From Euryarchaeota archaeon UBA39 (GTDB lineage Archaea > Thermoplasmatota > Poseidoniia > Poseidoniales > Thalassarchaeaceae), in NCBI GenBank assembly GCA_002503045.1, contig DAQW01000054.1, positions 1 to 27,268 of the forward strand: a DNA stretch of 27,268 bases. Reading direction: 5' to 3'. Both the position numbers and the translations under genes were made by a program. Within the stretch, counting starts at the first letter, position 1, and each line of letters begins with the position of its first letter. A model generated the notes under the pieces. The model worked only from the letters and a program-made list of their open reading frames with translations. It was not told where the DNA came from and ran no database searches. This document shows, one piece after another, positions 9,201 through 14,995 of this stretch.

Positions 9201-10967
9201 TTCTACCTAAAGGGTAGAACCACATTGGATGTCGACGATCAGATCGTATATACTAGCGAAGTTAATCCAGTAACTGGTGAAGTTATTGAGAAGCCAATGA
9301 CGATCACTGGTAGATTAACCGATGAATTAGGTGGAAACTTATCCAACCGTAATATCCTCGTTAGTTACCAAATGACCGGTTCTGCAGTTGAAGCACCTCA
9401 ATGCCAGCAAGGAAGCACAGATTCGGATGGATATTTCTCAGTAGATTGTCCATTGAATGATGTAATGGCAGGTCAAGCGCAAGTAACCATCCGTTACAAA
9501 GCTGATTTGAATAATGATGGATATAGATACAAGGATTCCACAGTCATCAAGAATTTCGCTGTGTTTTCGAATAGTACTTTGTTAATCGAAGAAGTCGGGC
9601 CAATGCTAACAGATGTAGATCGTTATGTCTTCCAAGGAAACGGAACAAGCATCCCAGTTCTTTACCTGAAGGAACCATTCCATGTTCATGCATTATTGCA
9701 ACAGAGCAATGGAAACACACTTGGTGGCCGATGTTTGAACATCTACCTAAGTCCAGAAATCAATCCTCGACCAATTGCTTCTGCTGTAACAAATGATGAA
9801 GATGGTAGAATTGAGTGGTATTCTGGAGATACAGAACAGAATCCTAGTCGAAGAGGCGTTGAACCCATTGGAGGTTCTGGTTTGGAAGGATTCCGAACAC
9901 TGAGAGTTGCGTATGAACCCAAACTCGCTGTTAATGGAGGTTGTAGCCAAGAAGCTAATGCAGTCGTTAATGGTTCGTTCATGGATATTACTGTGCTCGT
10001 TAGAAGTCGTGTTGACATCATCTTACAGGACACATGGTCTCGAAATGGCGGATATCAACCCGATGAATGGGTAAATGGAACCGTTCAAATTACTCGAGAT
10101 AGATTGGACGTTCCAGTTTCGGGTGAACAAGTAATTTTCGTACGTGAATATTGGAATGGATCTGCCTGGGTCCTTGAGAACGTCGAATACGTCACTACAT
10201 TGGATAATGGATATGCATCATTTGCATGGCAATACACTGGAACCGATGTTCCTGGAGCTGAAGATGGAATCGAAGCTGTTGGAGGAAAATGGAGAATCGT
10301 TGTACAATTCCGCGACTCACCATTTTTCCAGGAGTCATTCCTAAACAATACTCCTGAAATTGAATTAGGTGATGCACCTATGATGGAACAATCCGGCGGG
10401 TTATTCCAATTACAGTATATCTTACCATTGATGATCGCTCTTCTTTTGGCTGCGTTAATTGGTGCTGTTATGTATCGTAATTACCAGGAGCGAAGAAGAA
10501 TCGAAATCCTACGAGGTATTTTGACAGATTCACTAATGTCTCTAAGAGCATCAAACGAATACATCCAAGCTATCTTCAATTGTTGGAAGGAGTTAGTAGC
10601 ATTCTTCCGAAGTAAGGGTGCAATGAAGAAGGTGTATGAGACAACTCGTGAGTTCGAAGATGCTGTCAACAAGATGTTAGGCGGCATTACTCCTCCACAT
10701 GAGTTAGATGCTTTCCTGAGTTTGTTTGAAGAAGCACGTTATTCCGATCACAATATTGGAGCAGCTCAAAGAGATAGAGCAATCCAGACGTTGCAAGCAA
10801 TCGTGAATAGCCTAACTTTGGCATTGGGAGAAACCCAACTAAGCCGCACAGCCGTTGAATCCGATCTATATGATAGCCTAACTAAAGCAGGCGAGTTTGT
10901 CGATGCGGAAGGAAATGTCCGCCAAGCAGGCTTGGAAGAAGAAGGCGCAGATAATTTCTCACTTTAA
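3246..10967 (+). CDS. Giant calcium-binding repeat membrane protein with DUF4129-like cytoplasmic tail
   Basis: The product is 2,573 residues from the ATG at 3246, preceded by AGGTGA at 7-base spacing. A GTG at 3216 has GGAGG only 3 bases away and is less likely; an ATG at 3276 is also possible. A signal peptide follows (basic MRSRTS, hydrophobic core, cleavage near VGADSS). Residues ~130-1200 carry about thirty DxDxDG loops of thrombospondin type 3 style, known in that family to bind calcium, interrupted by Cys- and aromatic-rich inserts. Residues ~1200-2380 look like Ig-like/beta-sandwich domains, with an EF-hand-like DTDSSGTIEQNEF near 1532. One membrane helix (ILPLMIALLLAALIG) lies near 2390-2410, followed by a ~160-residue helical cytoplasmic tail with ITPPHELDAF and LFEEARYS, which resembles DUF4129. 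Inferred: a calcium-stiffened surface fibre with an inward domain. No enzymatic motif was seen. Confidence 0.85.
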   Translation: MQELQQINERMKNMRSRTSATILVFLMVMSTTLAMMPVGADSSSTGSGMYATDEDRTPIQSTGQGGFQQGGAPVPGAVDRSLFTHPALRDPSWTDLFSGTGKIADLSATSLRSEAYAFLLEETNLGDHDNDGIGDLDDLDDDNDGIYDLIERFDGCFGTDPLDHDNDGVVDEFDNDDDNDGILEGPIDYTQGADPLNVSTDRYVVPTTIHPWTLTQVGSGYLVDQNPLDRDNDGVDDEDPDGSGRESFDEDDDNDGRLDQFLWPCDFDGDGIQDYMDDDDDDDGVDDYLDVDPYNSSATQTMASAAAASSSDDMIYDAAISWNFNSYAPYSFSVDYVALEALYHPNNPTFTTIFDGDLDGDGIPNFLDPDNDNDGLPDSADTDDDNDGLLDMWDPDDDNDGVKDVCLRVDTNGDGVIDYPGITGALETLGTDCEMDYDQDLDDDRWRAMDQDYDLTMDWFDEDVGGTPNPDNDLGPPAVDINDDPWDLDNDGVQNENDSYMNATQTQVFSSTGWNCPTPTNKNPQNPAPECITERKSFVGNNDWDGDGISNWYDVDDDNDGLPDFLDIDWNCDLDDDNDLHLINGSRYRDDGPNDIDSDIDGDGLMNDEDWDDDNDGINDLYDPDDGNCGELDIDNTDDFAQPYYPVSDGTSITGDLDGQVYSSNMSDFWNMSHTTNPFTLANGFVIPYNGYDATTNPVTNGRIPEFYWYYISRWSPWNGDNAWDIDSDGDSLINGLDVDQDGDGLPNGWDQDEGNDGILDVDDVRMGGTFDYDRCGWNAVGGYVCGYEYAFSYMLPLDSGTNFQYTKPYSIRPDSTYTDGQYDGANSNGNFDCFEASCWHFEFNGQVSSAVTFDEINHNRDLFITWRGLSAGLFNWNADINGNFFPDEYADMLNDSVDPDDDCGAPNAGTPNPQCMFNDTADLDDDFDGIYDHWDMDDDNDGIWDFFEVDVDDDLDDDANTLPPGNFFTGTNCFDNDDDGTDTDPDEDGFYQAVWDKGILGQGLLFPEYYDVDNDNDGIVDTEDPDDDNNGIPDVTQELTCFVGEEQFPWDHDNDGTPDWKDTDWDMDGISNTIELSNVTPWVSPWDHDNDGIRDDVDLDDDSDGMMDKDEILLWPQRYNNQSTNPWDHDDFGGGLGIANPSDPSTGPDVIDNDDDNDSRIDADWDHIEDSELSSDWDSDNDGILDEDDKIPTRVNMSIPEVMWMDGKKAAIFSGSVSWLDPAISQFVPAPNLPVQVTIEWANNGTMALETIDVLSTQFGGFTVGQFLLPEDLDVGPNTTYNVYAEVTEMFIHDGSQSDLYPLEIRANTSFDFVAPEYLRSGENPLYLDFKTHYSADWDRGIFDNRIKYAPVAFNVSGGPFGNRQNPSSFDGAGQGFRADEGGYVSLTFVQSSGAQGEWKQVRYNASMDNGPGTIPGGYEEIIWNAFLNDHDVLGTYTYSNTTLPKGNYEFSGRVDMSYAGTNEWPFPWLEGDETDTFIIKSMERMYIGSQIIVPSHNPVFFWDAQQFTGASFGAWRPMFSQDGLINAGFDTDSSGTIEQNEFDVVASGRQYAVLWNDNLADLPLGDANEGIDSPLRDYVSTNSTHWFIAMLNGADSNAPPCGPVNPLDPESPVRCEIVPEMNTGERFETIGDVKNRTLSPWTEASMVLQVDLDQDGIFAGTRENTNAKVPTLAGGLAMVNFSWDWYETYEALTYGVRMNFVDSNFFFTGNQTFTLSPTGAYVNVSVVGTTDFKLNSVPTLYRGMNTTLEAKLIDNANQAVPFQPVNWTWSANGTSGLSQTNQQGIFKIDLNISKSHDLGNFTMSFGFPGTSRLKSSSVSQNLWVVSRTFINIESTTSGERSSGDVWSVSAQVTDDNRTPSIRDLGQALDGQGENGGKVLLIFEGTDFENRQHRQIMSTLYPNAGSVYHEMLLDPQLLQDDPQSFLPDGFGPVNVILRFEENLPHEGCIALEEYMLGMQGAWDPCTSVPNNEHYRREMQYNVDGFYLKGRTTLDVDDQIVYTSEVNPVTGEVIEKPMTITGRLTDELGGNLSNRNILVSYQMTGSAVEAPQCQQGSTDSDGYFSVDCPLNDVMAGQAQVTIRYKADLNNDGYRYKDSTVIKNFAVFSNSTLLIEEVGPMLTDVDRYVFQGNGTSIPVLYLKEPFHVHALLQQSNGNTLGGRCLNIYLSPEINPRPIASAVTNDEDGRIEWYSGDTEQNPSRRGVEPIGGSGLEGFRTLRVAYEPKLAVNGGCSQEANAVVNGSFMDITVLVRSRVDIILQDTWSRNGGYQPDEWVNGTVQITRDRLDVPVSGEQVIFVREYWNGSAWVLENVEYVTTLDNGYASFAWQYTGTDVPGAEDGIEAVGGKWRIVVQFRDSPFFQESFLNNTPEIELGDAPMMEQSGGLFQLQYILPLMIALLLAALIGAVMYRNYQERRRIEILRGILTDSLMSLRASNEYIQAIFNCWKELVAFFRSKGAMKKVYETTREFEDAVNKMLGGITPPHELDAFLSLFEEARYSDHNIGAAQRDRAIQTLQAIVNSLTLALGETQLSRTAVESDLYDSLTKAGEFVDAEGNVRQAGLEEEGADNFSL
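3615..6830 (+). repeat. Asp-rich DxDxDG (TSP3-like) repeat region
   Basis: About thirty short loops of the form D-[HDN]-D-N-D-G-[IVL]-x-D are spread through this part of the giant gene, often in pairs (one ending LDD or WDP leading into DDDNDG). At DNA level this gives many GATGATGATAATGATGG-like runs. The loops match the calcium-binding consensus of thrombospondin type 3 repeats. Spacing is irregular because of inserted segments. Confidence 0.85.
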
Positions 10968-10980
10968 GTGGGAATCTTAG

Positions 10981-11117
10981 GAGGTTCTAACCTCTAGGTA
11001 GCGGTAGCTTTGTCAAAATACACATCATAGTCGGTGTAAAAAGTAAACTAAGGTATTTCAATAATACCGGCTGTTGGGAAAACAACCGCAAATTAACGTC
11101 AAAATGGTATTTTTTTG
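10981..11117 (+). terminator. Small hairpins and a T7 run after the giant gene; possible termination region
   Basis: The 212-base gap after the giant gene holds three small inverted repeats: GAGGT/ACCTC around TCTA (10981-10994), GGTATT/AATACC around TCAAT (11052-11068), and GTTG/CAAC near 11074-11087. A run of seven T follows at 11111-11117. Euryarchaeal transcription can end at T-runs, so the T7 is the most likely stop signal. The hairpins are short and could be chance. Confidence 0.35.
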
Positions 11118-11121
11118 GACG

Positions 11122-11133
11122 TTTTTATATACT
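11122..11133 (+). promoter_or_regulatory. TATA box of the MIP-like gene
   Basis: TTTTTATATACT is a good archaeal TATA element in an AT-rich stretch. It lies 47 bases before the ATG at 11180, which predicts a transcript start near 11155 and a leader of about 25 bases carrying the Shine-Dalgarno. It is one of the clearest promoter candidates in the window. Confidence 0.6.
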
Positions 11134-11164
11134 GTATGGCTGGATATGGTTACCAATCCTTAGG

Positions 11165-11174
11165 AAAGGAGTGA
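11165..11174 (+). promoter_or_regulatory. Strong Shine-Dalgarno that sets the MIP-like start
   Basis: AAAGGAGTGA places GGAG 8 bases before the ATG at 11180. The in-frame GTG at 11172 region (11171-11173) lies inside this site and so cannot be the start. Confidence 0.6.
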
Positions 11175-11179
11175 AAAAA

Positions 11180-11806
11180 ATGGAAGAAGAACTTGATACG
11201 AAAATGATGATGACAGAATTGATCGGCTCGCTCGCAGTCGTTTACTTCGCAGCGCGCTTTGCTATGCCTGGCTCGCCTACGATGTACAGCGCAATGGCAG
11301 CGGGTTTGGTCCTAGCAGTGATGATGATGACCTTTACAGGCGCTATGATTCTGCCATGGATTACGATTGGAAAGATGGCAAATGGTGACATTACATGGCA
11401 AAACGGCGCTCTCGCCTTTGCTATGCAGATGCTCGGAGCTGTCCTTGCATGGACAATCAATATGTGGAGTGCTGGCATGCTAGACCATGCTGAACACATG
11501 TGGTCCGTAGGAACCATGGATGTTCAAGCAGGTGCTATGACACTAATCGGCGGTTTCCTGCTGATGATTGTCTATGAACGCCTTTCAGGAGACAGCCTTG
11601 GAAACGCTGCTGTTGGTATCTTTGTATGGATGCTTGCTGCTGCGGGCCTTAGCGTTGTAAATGCAGGCGATGTTGGTGGAATGCTGATTACTTCAGGATG
11701 GACTGGCGACAACATGATCATGATCTTCGGATCAATGATTATTGGTGGTGTTGGTGCAACTGCAGCCCTCATGTTCGGGGATATGATTCTCGGCGAAGAG
11801 GAATAA
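11180..11806 (+). CDS. Divergent aquaporin-fold (MIP family) membrane protein lacking both NPA motifs
   Basis: The product is 208 residues with six predicted helices (about 11-30, 38-58, 74-97, 117-133, 140-162, 178-199), close to the aquaporin norm but somewhat short. MIP traits seen: MTELIGSLAVVYF matches the helix-1 signature with its conserved Glu; TGAMILPWITIGK followed by DITW and MQMLGAVLAW matches loop B and helix 3; NAGDVGGML followed by GW and MIIGGVGATAAL matches loop E and helix 6. The pore motifs are altered: LPW replaces the first NPA, and NAGD replaces the second NPAR, removing the selectivity-filter Arg. 27 of 208 residues are Met. Water or glycerol transport therefore cannot be assumed; a different solute, gas or a structural role is possible. 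It is monocistronic, with its own TATA box, strong Shine-Dalgarno and strong terminator, suggesting high expression. Confidence 0.75.
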   Translation: MEEELDTKMMMTELIGSLAVVYFAARFAMPGSPTMYSAMAAGLVLAVMMMTFTGAMILPWITIGKMANGDITWQNGALAFAMQMLGAVLAWTINMWSAGMLDHAEHMWSVGTMDVQAGAMTLIGGFLLMIVYERLSGDSLGNAAVGIFVWMLAAAGLSVVNAGDVGGMLITSGWTGDNMIMIFGSMIIGGVGATAALMFGDMILGEEE

Positions 11807-11858
11807 TCCTCAGTATAGCTGAATCACAATAAAAGCCCATTAGGGCACAAAATGACCT

Positions 11859-11908
11859 CGGGGTGAGGAATCGGCAAATGCCCATTCCTCATCCCGATTT
11901 TTTATTTT
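11859..11908 (+). terminator. Strong hairpin plus T-run terminator
   Basis: A 13-bp stem (11859-11871 pairing with 11884-11896, one G-T pair) continues past a single C/C mismatch into GGC/GCC around the tetraloop AAAT. ATTTTTTATTTT follows at 11897-11908. It ends the MIP-like gene just before the convergent Rieske gene, whose stop codon overlaps its last base. This bacterial-style intrinsic form is striking for an archaeon. Confidence 0.75.
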
Positions 11909-12264
11909 CAAAGCTTGACTTGAACATAATCGCCTTCAATTCTAGTTTCGTATAGAGGTAGATCTTTCTTCTTCGAAAGTTTACCAATTATTTTTCCATA
12001 TGGTGGGAAAAGAGGGAATGGGGACCATTCTACTAGGGATCCATCATCGAGTTTGTGAGTTGTTTGGTGTAGTGGACATGTTATACAACCATCTTTCACC
12101 TTTCCACCCAATCCAAGTGGCCATCTCATATGCCTACATAGTCCCTCAGTAGCATGATACTCTCCATTGAATAGGACTAACATTAGTGTCTTGAATCCAA
12201 TATTTACCATCTTAGGTTTATCTGGCTTTAATTTAGATACACGGATTGCATTTTTCCATTCCAT
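11908..12264 (-). CDS. Small Rieske-type [2Fe-2S] protein
   Basis: The chosen start (ATG at 12264) forms TAATG with the stop of the upstream gene; an ATG two codons earlier (12270) is also possible. The product is 118 residues, the size of a bare Rieske domain. The cluster motif is complete: CRH (Cys43, His45), then 17 residues, then CPLH (Cys63, His66), numbered from this start, followed by the usual Pro-rich ending (SPFPLFPPYG). There is no signal peptide, membrane helix or catalytic domain, so it is probably a soluble electron-transfer protein, similar to the ferredoxin components of dioxygenases. No partner reductase or oxygenase is present in the window. It is translationally coupled to the SAP/zinc-ribbon membrane protein; a functional link is inferred from this overlap only. 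Confidence 0.88.
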   Translation of the reverse strand: MEWKNAIRVSKLKPDKPKMVNIGFKTLMLVLFNGEYHATEGLCRHMRWPLGLGGKVKDGCITCPLHQTTHKLDDGSLVEWSPFPLFPPYGKIIGKLSKKKDLPLYETRIEGDYVQVKL

Positions 12265-13094
12265 TACCATGTATTGGCACCACCACTAAATAATACTACG
12301 AGGAGTAAAATGAATAACGCAAGTATTGCTAAAAGGATTAGAACGAATATTATGGTGCCAATTATTCCTACTCCGCCTACAATTCCCAAACTAGTAATTT
12401 GAACGATTCTCATTGCTTGCGAATCGACAATATTTGCTGTGTGTGTATTATCTTGATTTGCATCAATAGATGCATCATTTTGGTGTTGAACCTGTTGATC
12501 TTTTCGTAAAAACAGCCCTAATGCAGCGAGAGTCACGGATAATGGCAATAATACTCCACATGCAAAACCAATTTTTCCAAACACTTGATCAATATCATCT
12601 TCACCAATCCACATTTCATTTCCATTTGCATCAGTACATGTATCATACTCTTGGCCATTTACAATTTCTGTGCCCATATATTCTACTGGACAACTCACAC
12701 CAATCGCACTAAAGAAGAGTATAATGGAAATTAGTAATAGAACGACTCCTGTTATTGAAAGCCCCACAGCTAAATGATTTCGACCAAGACCTTGAGTCGA
12801 AGCTTGTATTTTTTTACTGATATCTTGAACTCTTTCAGCAAACTCATTTTTTTCTGAAATAGTTTGAATTTCTCCACAATTTGGACATTTTACTCTCCCT
12901 TGATGATTGGCAGAAATTCTAAGAATGGAGTTACATTTCTTACAATCAAATTCAATTTTGTCCTCAATAGATGTTTGATTATTTTCAATCAGACGTTCGA
13001 TAAGAATTGATTTCTTTCCAGAAATTGGAAGATTTCTTTCTCGAAGTTCCTCCTTTAGACGTGCCACAGTCCAATCATTGTAGTCTGATGACAT
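12264..13094 (-). CDS. SAP domain and zinc-ribbon membrane protein
   Basis: The product is 276 residues. An N-terminal SAP-like helix-turn-helix (residues ~7-42: WTVARLKEELRERNLPISGKKSILIERL, with its hydrophobic and Gly-Lys-Lys pattern) belongs to a family known to bind DNA or RNA. A zinc ribbon follows (Cys51, Cys54, Cys70, Cys73), then a helical linker. Membrane helices lie at ~108-132, ~174-196 and ~232-270; the last is long enough for two passes. The first outer loop has two Cys (135 and 153) that could pair. With a cytoplasmic N-terminus the SAP and zinc domains would face the chromosome. Function is unknown; tethering nucleic acid to the membrane is inference. It is co-transcribed with the Rieske gene. 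Confidence 0.8.
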   Translation of the reverse strand: MSSDYNDWTVARLKEELRERNLPISGKKSILIERLIENNQTSIEDKIEFDCKKCNSILRISANHQGRVKCPNCGEIQTISEKNEFAERVQDISKKIQASTQGLGRNHLAVGLSITGVVLLLISIILFFSAIGVSCPVEYMGTEIVNGQEYDTCTDANGNEMWIGEDDIDQVFGKIGFACGVLLPLSVTLAALGLFLRKDQQVQHQNDASIDANQDNTHTANIVDSQAMRIVQITSLGIVGGVGIIGTIIFVLILLAILALFILLLVVLFSGGANTW

Positions 13095-13136
13095 ATCGAA
13101 TCACTATTATCAAGTGCAAATTAATACATCGCCGAA

Positions 13137-13604
13137 TCAAATCATTTCGCCTTTAGCGTCCAGCACTTCTACTGTAAGATTAGCTTCCTCAACACCTGCA
13201 GTAATTTCGTTATGAAGGGAATCACTGAACTCATCTAGACTAGCGAGAATAGAACCTGAGTTCGGGTCAACCAAATCATCGATAAGGTGATTCAATACAC
13301 ATGAGACTCCGTATGATTGTCCTGTTCTGAAAGCATGGTCAAGATCTCCTGGCTCCGCACCTTCTGCTTTAGCTCGAATTGTTACAGTTTGTACATATGC
13401 TGAAAGAGCACCATAAAGGGAAACCATTGCTTGCGAAACTTCTTCGGAAGATTGCAAAAGCATCTGCACCTCATTCATTGCCGCATCTTGACATTGAGTT
13501 AGTAATCGATGAGTTGCTACTACATCGCTTTGGTCGCCAGTCATTGCCTCGGTCATCATGTCCATCCAGTTGTCCATGCCCCTCGCAGGTTGGCCAGAGG
13601 GCAT
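13137..13604 (-). CDS. Uncharacterised acidic helical protein
   Basis: I do not recognise this 155-residue protein. It is acidic and mostly helical, with a Met-rich N-terminal region (MDNWMDMMTEAMTG), no membrane helix, no signal peptide and no metal motif. Two Cys (residue ~38 and one near the centre) are not arranged as a known motif. The ATG at 13604 is preceded by AGGAAGGGA at good spacing, which supports it over the Met nine codons later. It lies 42 bases upstream of the SAP gene on the same strand and divergent from the ribosomal operon. It has an ordinary codon pattern and no frameshift, so I take it as a real gene. Confidence 0.6.
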   Translation of the reverse strand: MPSGQPARGMDNWMDMMTEAMTGDQSDVVATHRLLTQCQDAAMNEVQMLLQSSEEVSQAMVSLYGALSAYVQTVTIRAKAEGAEPGDLDHAFRTGQSYGVSCVLNHLIDDLVDPNSGSILASLDEFSDSLHNEITAGVEEANLTVEVLDAKGEMI

Positions 13605-13664
13605 GAATGATTCCCTTCCTCTGTTTTCTTCCAGCAGAGCAGTAATGCGTTCTCACTCAAAGGG

Positions 13665-13671
13665 TTCATAT
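13665..13671 (+). promoter_or_regulatory. Possible TATA box of the ribosomal operon
   Basis: TTCATAT lies 45 bases before the L18e start in the gap shared with the divergent unknown gene. It is the best AT-rich element in that gap. A short GGGC/GCCC inverted repeat follows downstream. Support is positional only. Confidence 0.3.
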
Positions 13672-13715
13672 CGGAAGGGCCGGTCGCCCGAATCCCAAAA
13701 CGTCGAGGGAGTCAC

Positions 13716-14081
13716 ATGGCAACACAAAACACGAAGACCAACGAGGGCCTGTTAGAGCTTATTTCTGACCTTAAGGCCCAGACTCGGTCCACTGGTGCTG
13801 CGCTGTGGCGAGACGTTGCGCAAAGACTCGAAAAGAGTCGTAGTAACTGGGCAGAACCAAACCTTAGTCGTCTGGAGCGACACATGTCTGAGGACGTAGT
13901 AGTCCTAGTACCTGGCAAGCTCCTAGGTAGTGGTTTGGTCTCCGGTAAGCGCACCGTTGCAGCCTACAGTGTAAGTTCCGGTGCCCGAGTAAAGATCGAA
14001 GAAGCAGGCGGAAGAGTTCTCTCTATCCGTGAGCTGATGAATGAGAACCCAAAAGGAACGGGGGTGCATATTCTTGGCTGA
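13716..14081 (+). CDS. rpl18e: 50S ribosomal protein L18e
   Basis: The product is 121 residues, the usual archaeal L18e length (eL18 family, related to bacterial L15). Seen: TNEGLLELISDLKAQ at the N-terminus, LWRDVAQRLEK, a central VVLVPGKLLGSG and the basic SGKRTVAAYSVSSGARVKI section, then the GGRVLSIREL ending. It is part of the large ribosomal subunit. GAGGGAG lies 5 bases before the ATG. It opens the conserved archaeal cluster L18e-L13-S9-RpoN and overlaps L13 by 8 bases, so the two are probably translationally coupled. Confidence 0.95.
   Translation: MATQNTKTNEGLLELISDLKAQTRSTGAALWRDVAQRLEKSRSNWAEPNLSRLERHMSEDVVVLVPGKLLGSGLVSGKRTVAAYSVSSGARVKIEEAGGRVLSIRELMNENPKGTGVHILG
14060..14066 (+). 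promoter_or_regulatory. Shine-Dalgarno for the L13 TTG start
   Basis: GGGGGTG inside the end of the L18e gene lies 7 bases before a TTG at 14074. It supports this rare start codon over the earlier ATG at 14041, which would add 11 non-conserved residues. Confidence 0.55.
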
Positions 14082-14556
14082 TGTCACATATGTTTACGAT
14101 GCATCTGACAAGGTGTTAGGTAGATTGGCTAGTCACGTAGCAAAGCAACTTTTGTCTACAGTAAAGGCAGGGAATGGCGCACGAGTAATCATCGTAAATG
14201 CTCAGAATGCAGTTGTTAGTGGAAAAAAGACTGAGGTACTAAGAGATTACAAATCAAAGAGAGATCTTAATCATCCACGTAAGGGTCCATTTTTCCCAAG
14301 AATGCCTGATAAGATTCTGAAGCGCACAGTTCGTGGAATGCTTCCTTACCAGAGAACATCATCTGGACGCACAGCTCTCAAGAATTTGCGCGTAGAGATA
14401 GGAACTCCTTCCAATTTATCTGGTGATCTTCCAGACGGACATGAATGGGGCGACTCTTCTTCATTTGATCGAGGTTTACCAAATAACTTCGTAAGATTGG
14501 GGGACATTTCAAAGTCTCTAGGTGCTGACACAACTCGATTTGGAGGTGATGAGTGA
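14074..14556 (+). CDS. rpl13: 50S ribosomal protein L13
   Basis: The product is 160 residues (uL13 family). The start is a TTG: the conserved N-terminus (ADVTYVYDASDKVLGRLAS) begins directly after it, and a Shine-Dalgarno is well placed. Seen: VLGRLAS, VIIVNAQNAVVSGKK, the HPRKGPFFPRMPDKIL section and the VRGMLPY core, all typical. The C-terminal ~40 residues (after LRVEIGTP) are less conserved and somewhat acidic. It overlaps L18e at its start by 8 bases and shares the A of its TGA stop with the S9 ATG. It binds 23S rRNA in the large subunit. Confidence 0.93.
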   Translation: MADVTYVYDASDKVLGRLASHVAKQLLSTVKAGNGARVIIVNAQNAVVSGKKTEVLRDYKSKRDLNHPRKGPFFPRMPDKILKRTVRGMLPYQRTSSGRTALKNLRVEIGTPSNLSGDLPDGHEWGDSSSFDRGLPNNFVRLGDISKSLGADTTRFGGDE

Positions 14557-14990
14557 TGGCGAAGAAGAAAATCAAGAGTGTTCAAACTAGTGGTAAAAGA
14601 AAGACTGCTATTGCTCGTGCTAATGTCAAGAAAGGCCAAGGCCGAGTTCGAGTAAATGGCTCTCCAATTGAAATCATGGAGCCAGAAATGGCACGGTTGA
14701 AAGCTATGGAACCTCTACAAATTGCTAATGCAATGAAGAAACTAGCTAAGGTAGACATCAGTGTAGATGTTCAAGGCGGGGGAATCATGGGTCAAGTAGA
14801 CGCAATTCGAACTGCTATTGCTCGCGGTCTAGTACATTGGAATAATGGCAAAGATGGAGAAGACGAGGAACTCAAGGCTGAATATCTTCGTTTCGACAGA
14901 AGTTTGTTAGTTAATGATCCACGCCGAAAGGAACCCAAACACCAAATGGGTCGCGGTGCACGGAAGAAATGGCAGAAGTCATACAGGTGA
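14556..14990 (+). CDS. rps9: 30S ribosomal protein S9
   Basis: The product is 144 residues (uS9 family). Seen: the TSGKRKTAIARANVKKGQGRV-type N-terminal core, the central VDVQGGGIMGQVDAIRTAIARGL, and the basic DPRRKEPKHQMGRGARKKWQKSYR tail ending in the conserved KSYR, which in this family reaches the P-site tRNA. The start is the ATG at 14556, five bases after GGAGGTGAT; a GTG one codon earlier is in frame but sits too close. It overlaps the L13 stop as TGATG, and its own stop lies inside the Shine-Dalgarno of rpoN, so the operon is very tight. Confidence 0.95.
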   Translation: MAKKKIKSVQTSGKRKTAIARANVKKGQGRVRVNGSPIEIMEPEMARLKAMEPLQIANAMKKLAKVDISVDVQGGGIMGQVDAIRTAIARGLVHWNNGKDGEDEELKAEYLRFDRSLLVNDPRRKEPKHQMGRGARKKWQKSYR

Positions 14991-14995
14991 TCAAG

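Noticed and set aside
13558..13755. Open frame on the plus strand overlapping the L18e start.
   Set aside because: It overlaps the start of L18e and the unknown minus-strand gene in different frames, with no conserved content.
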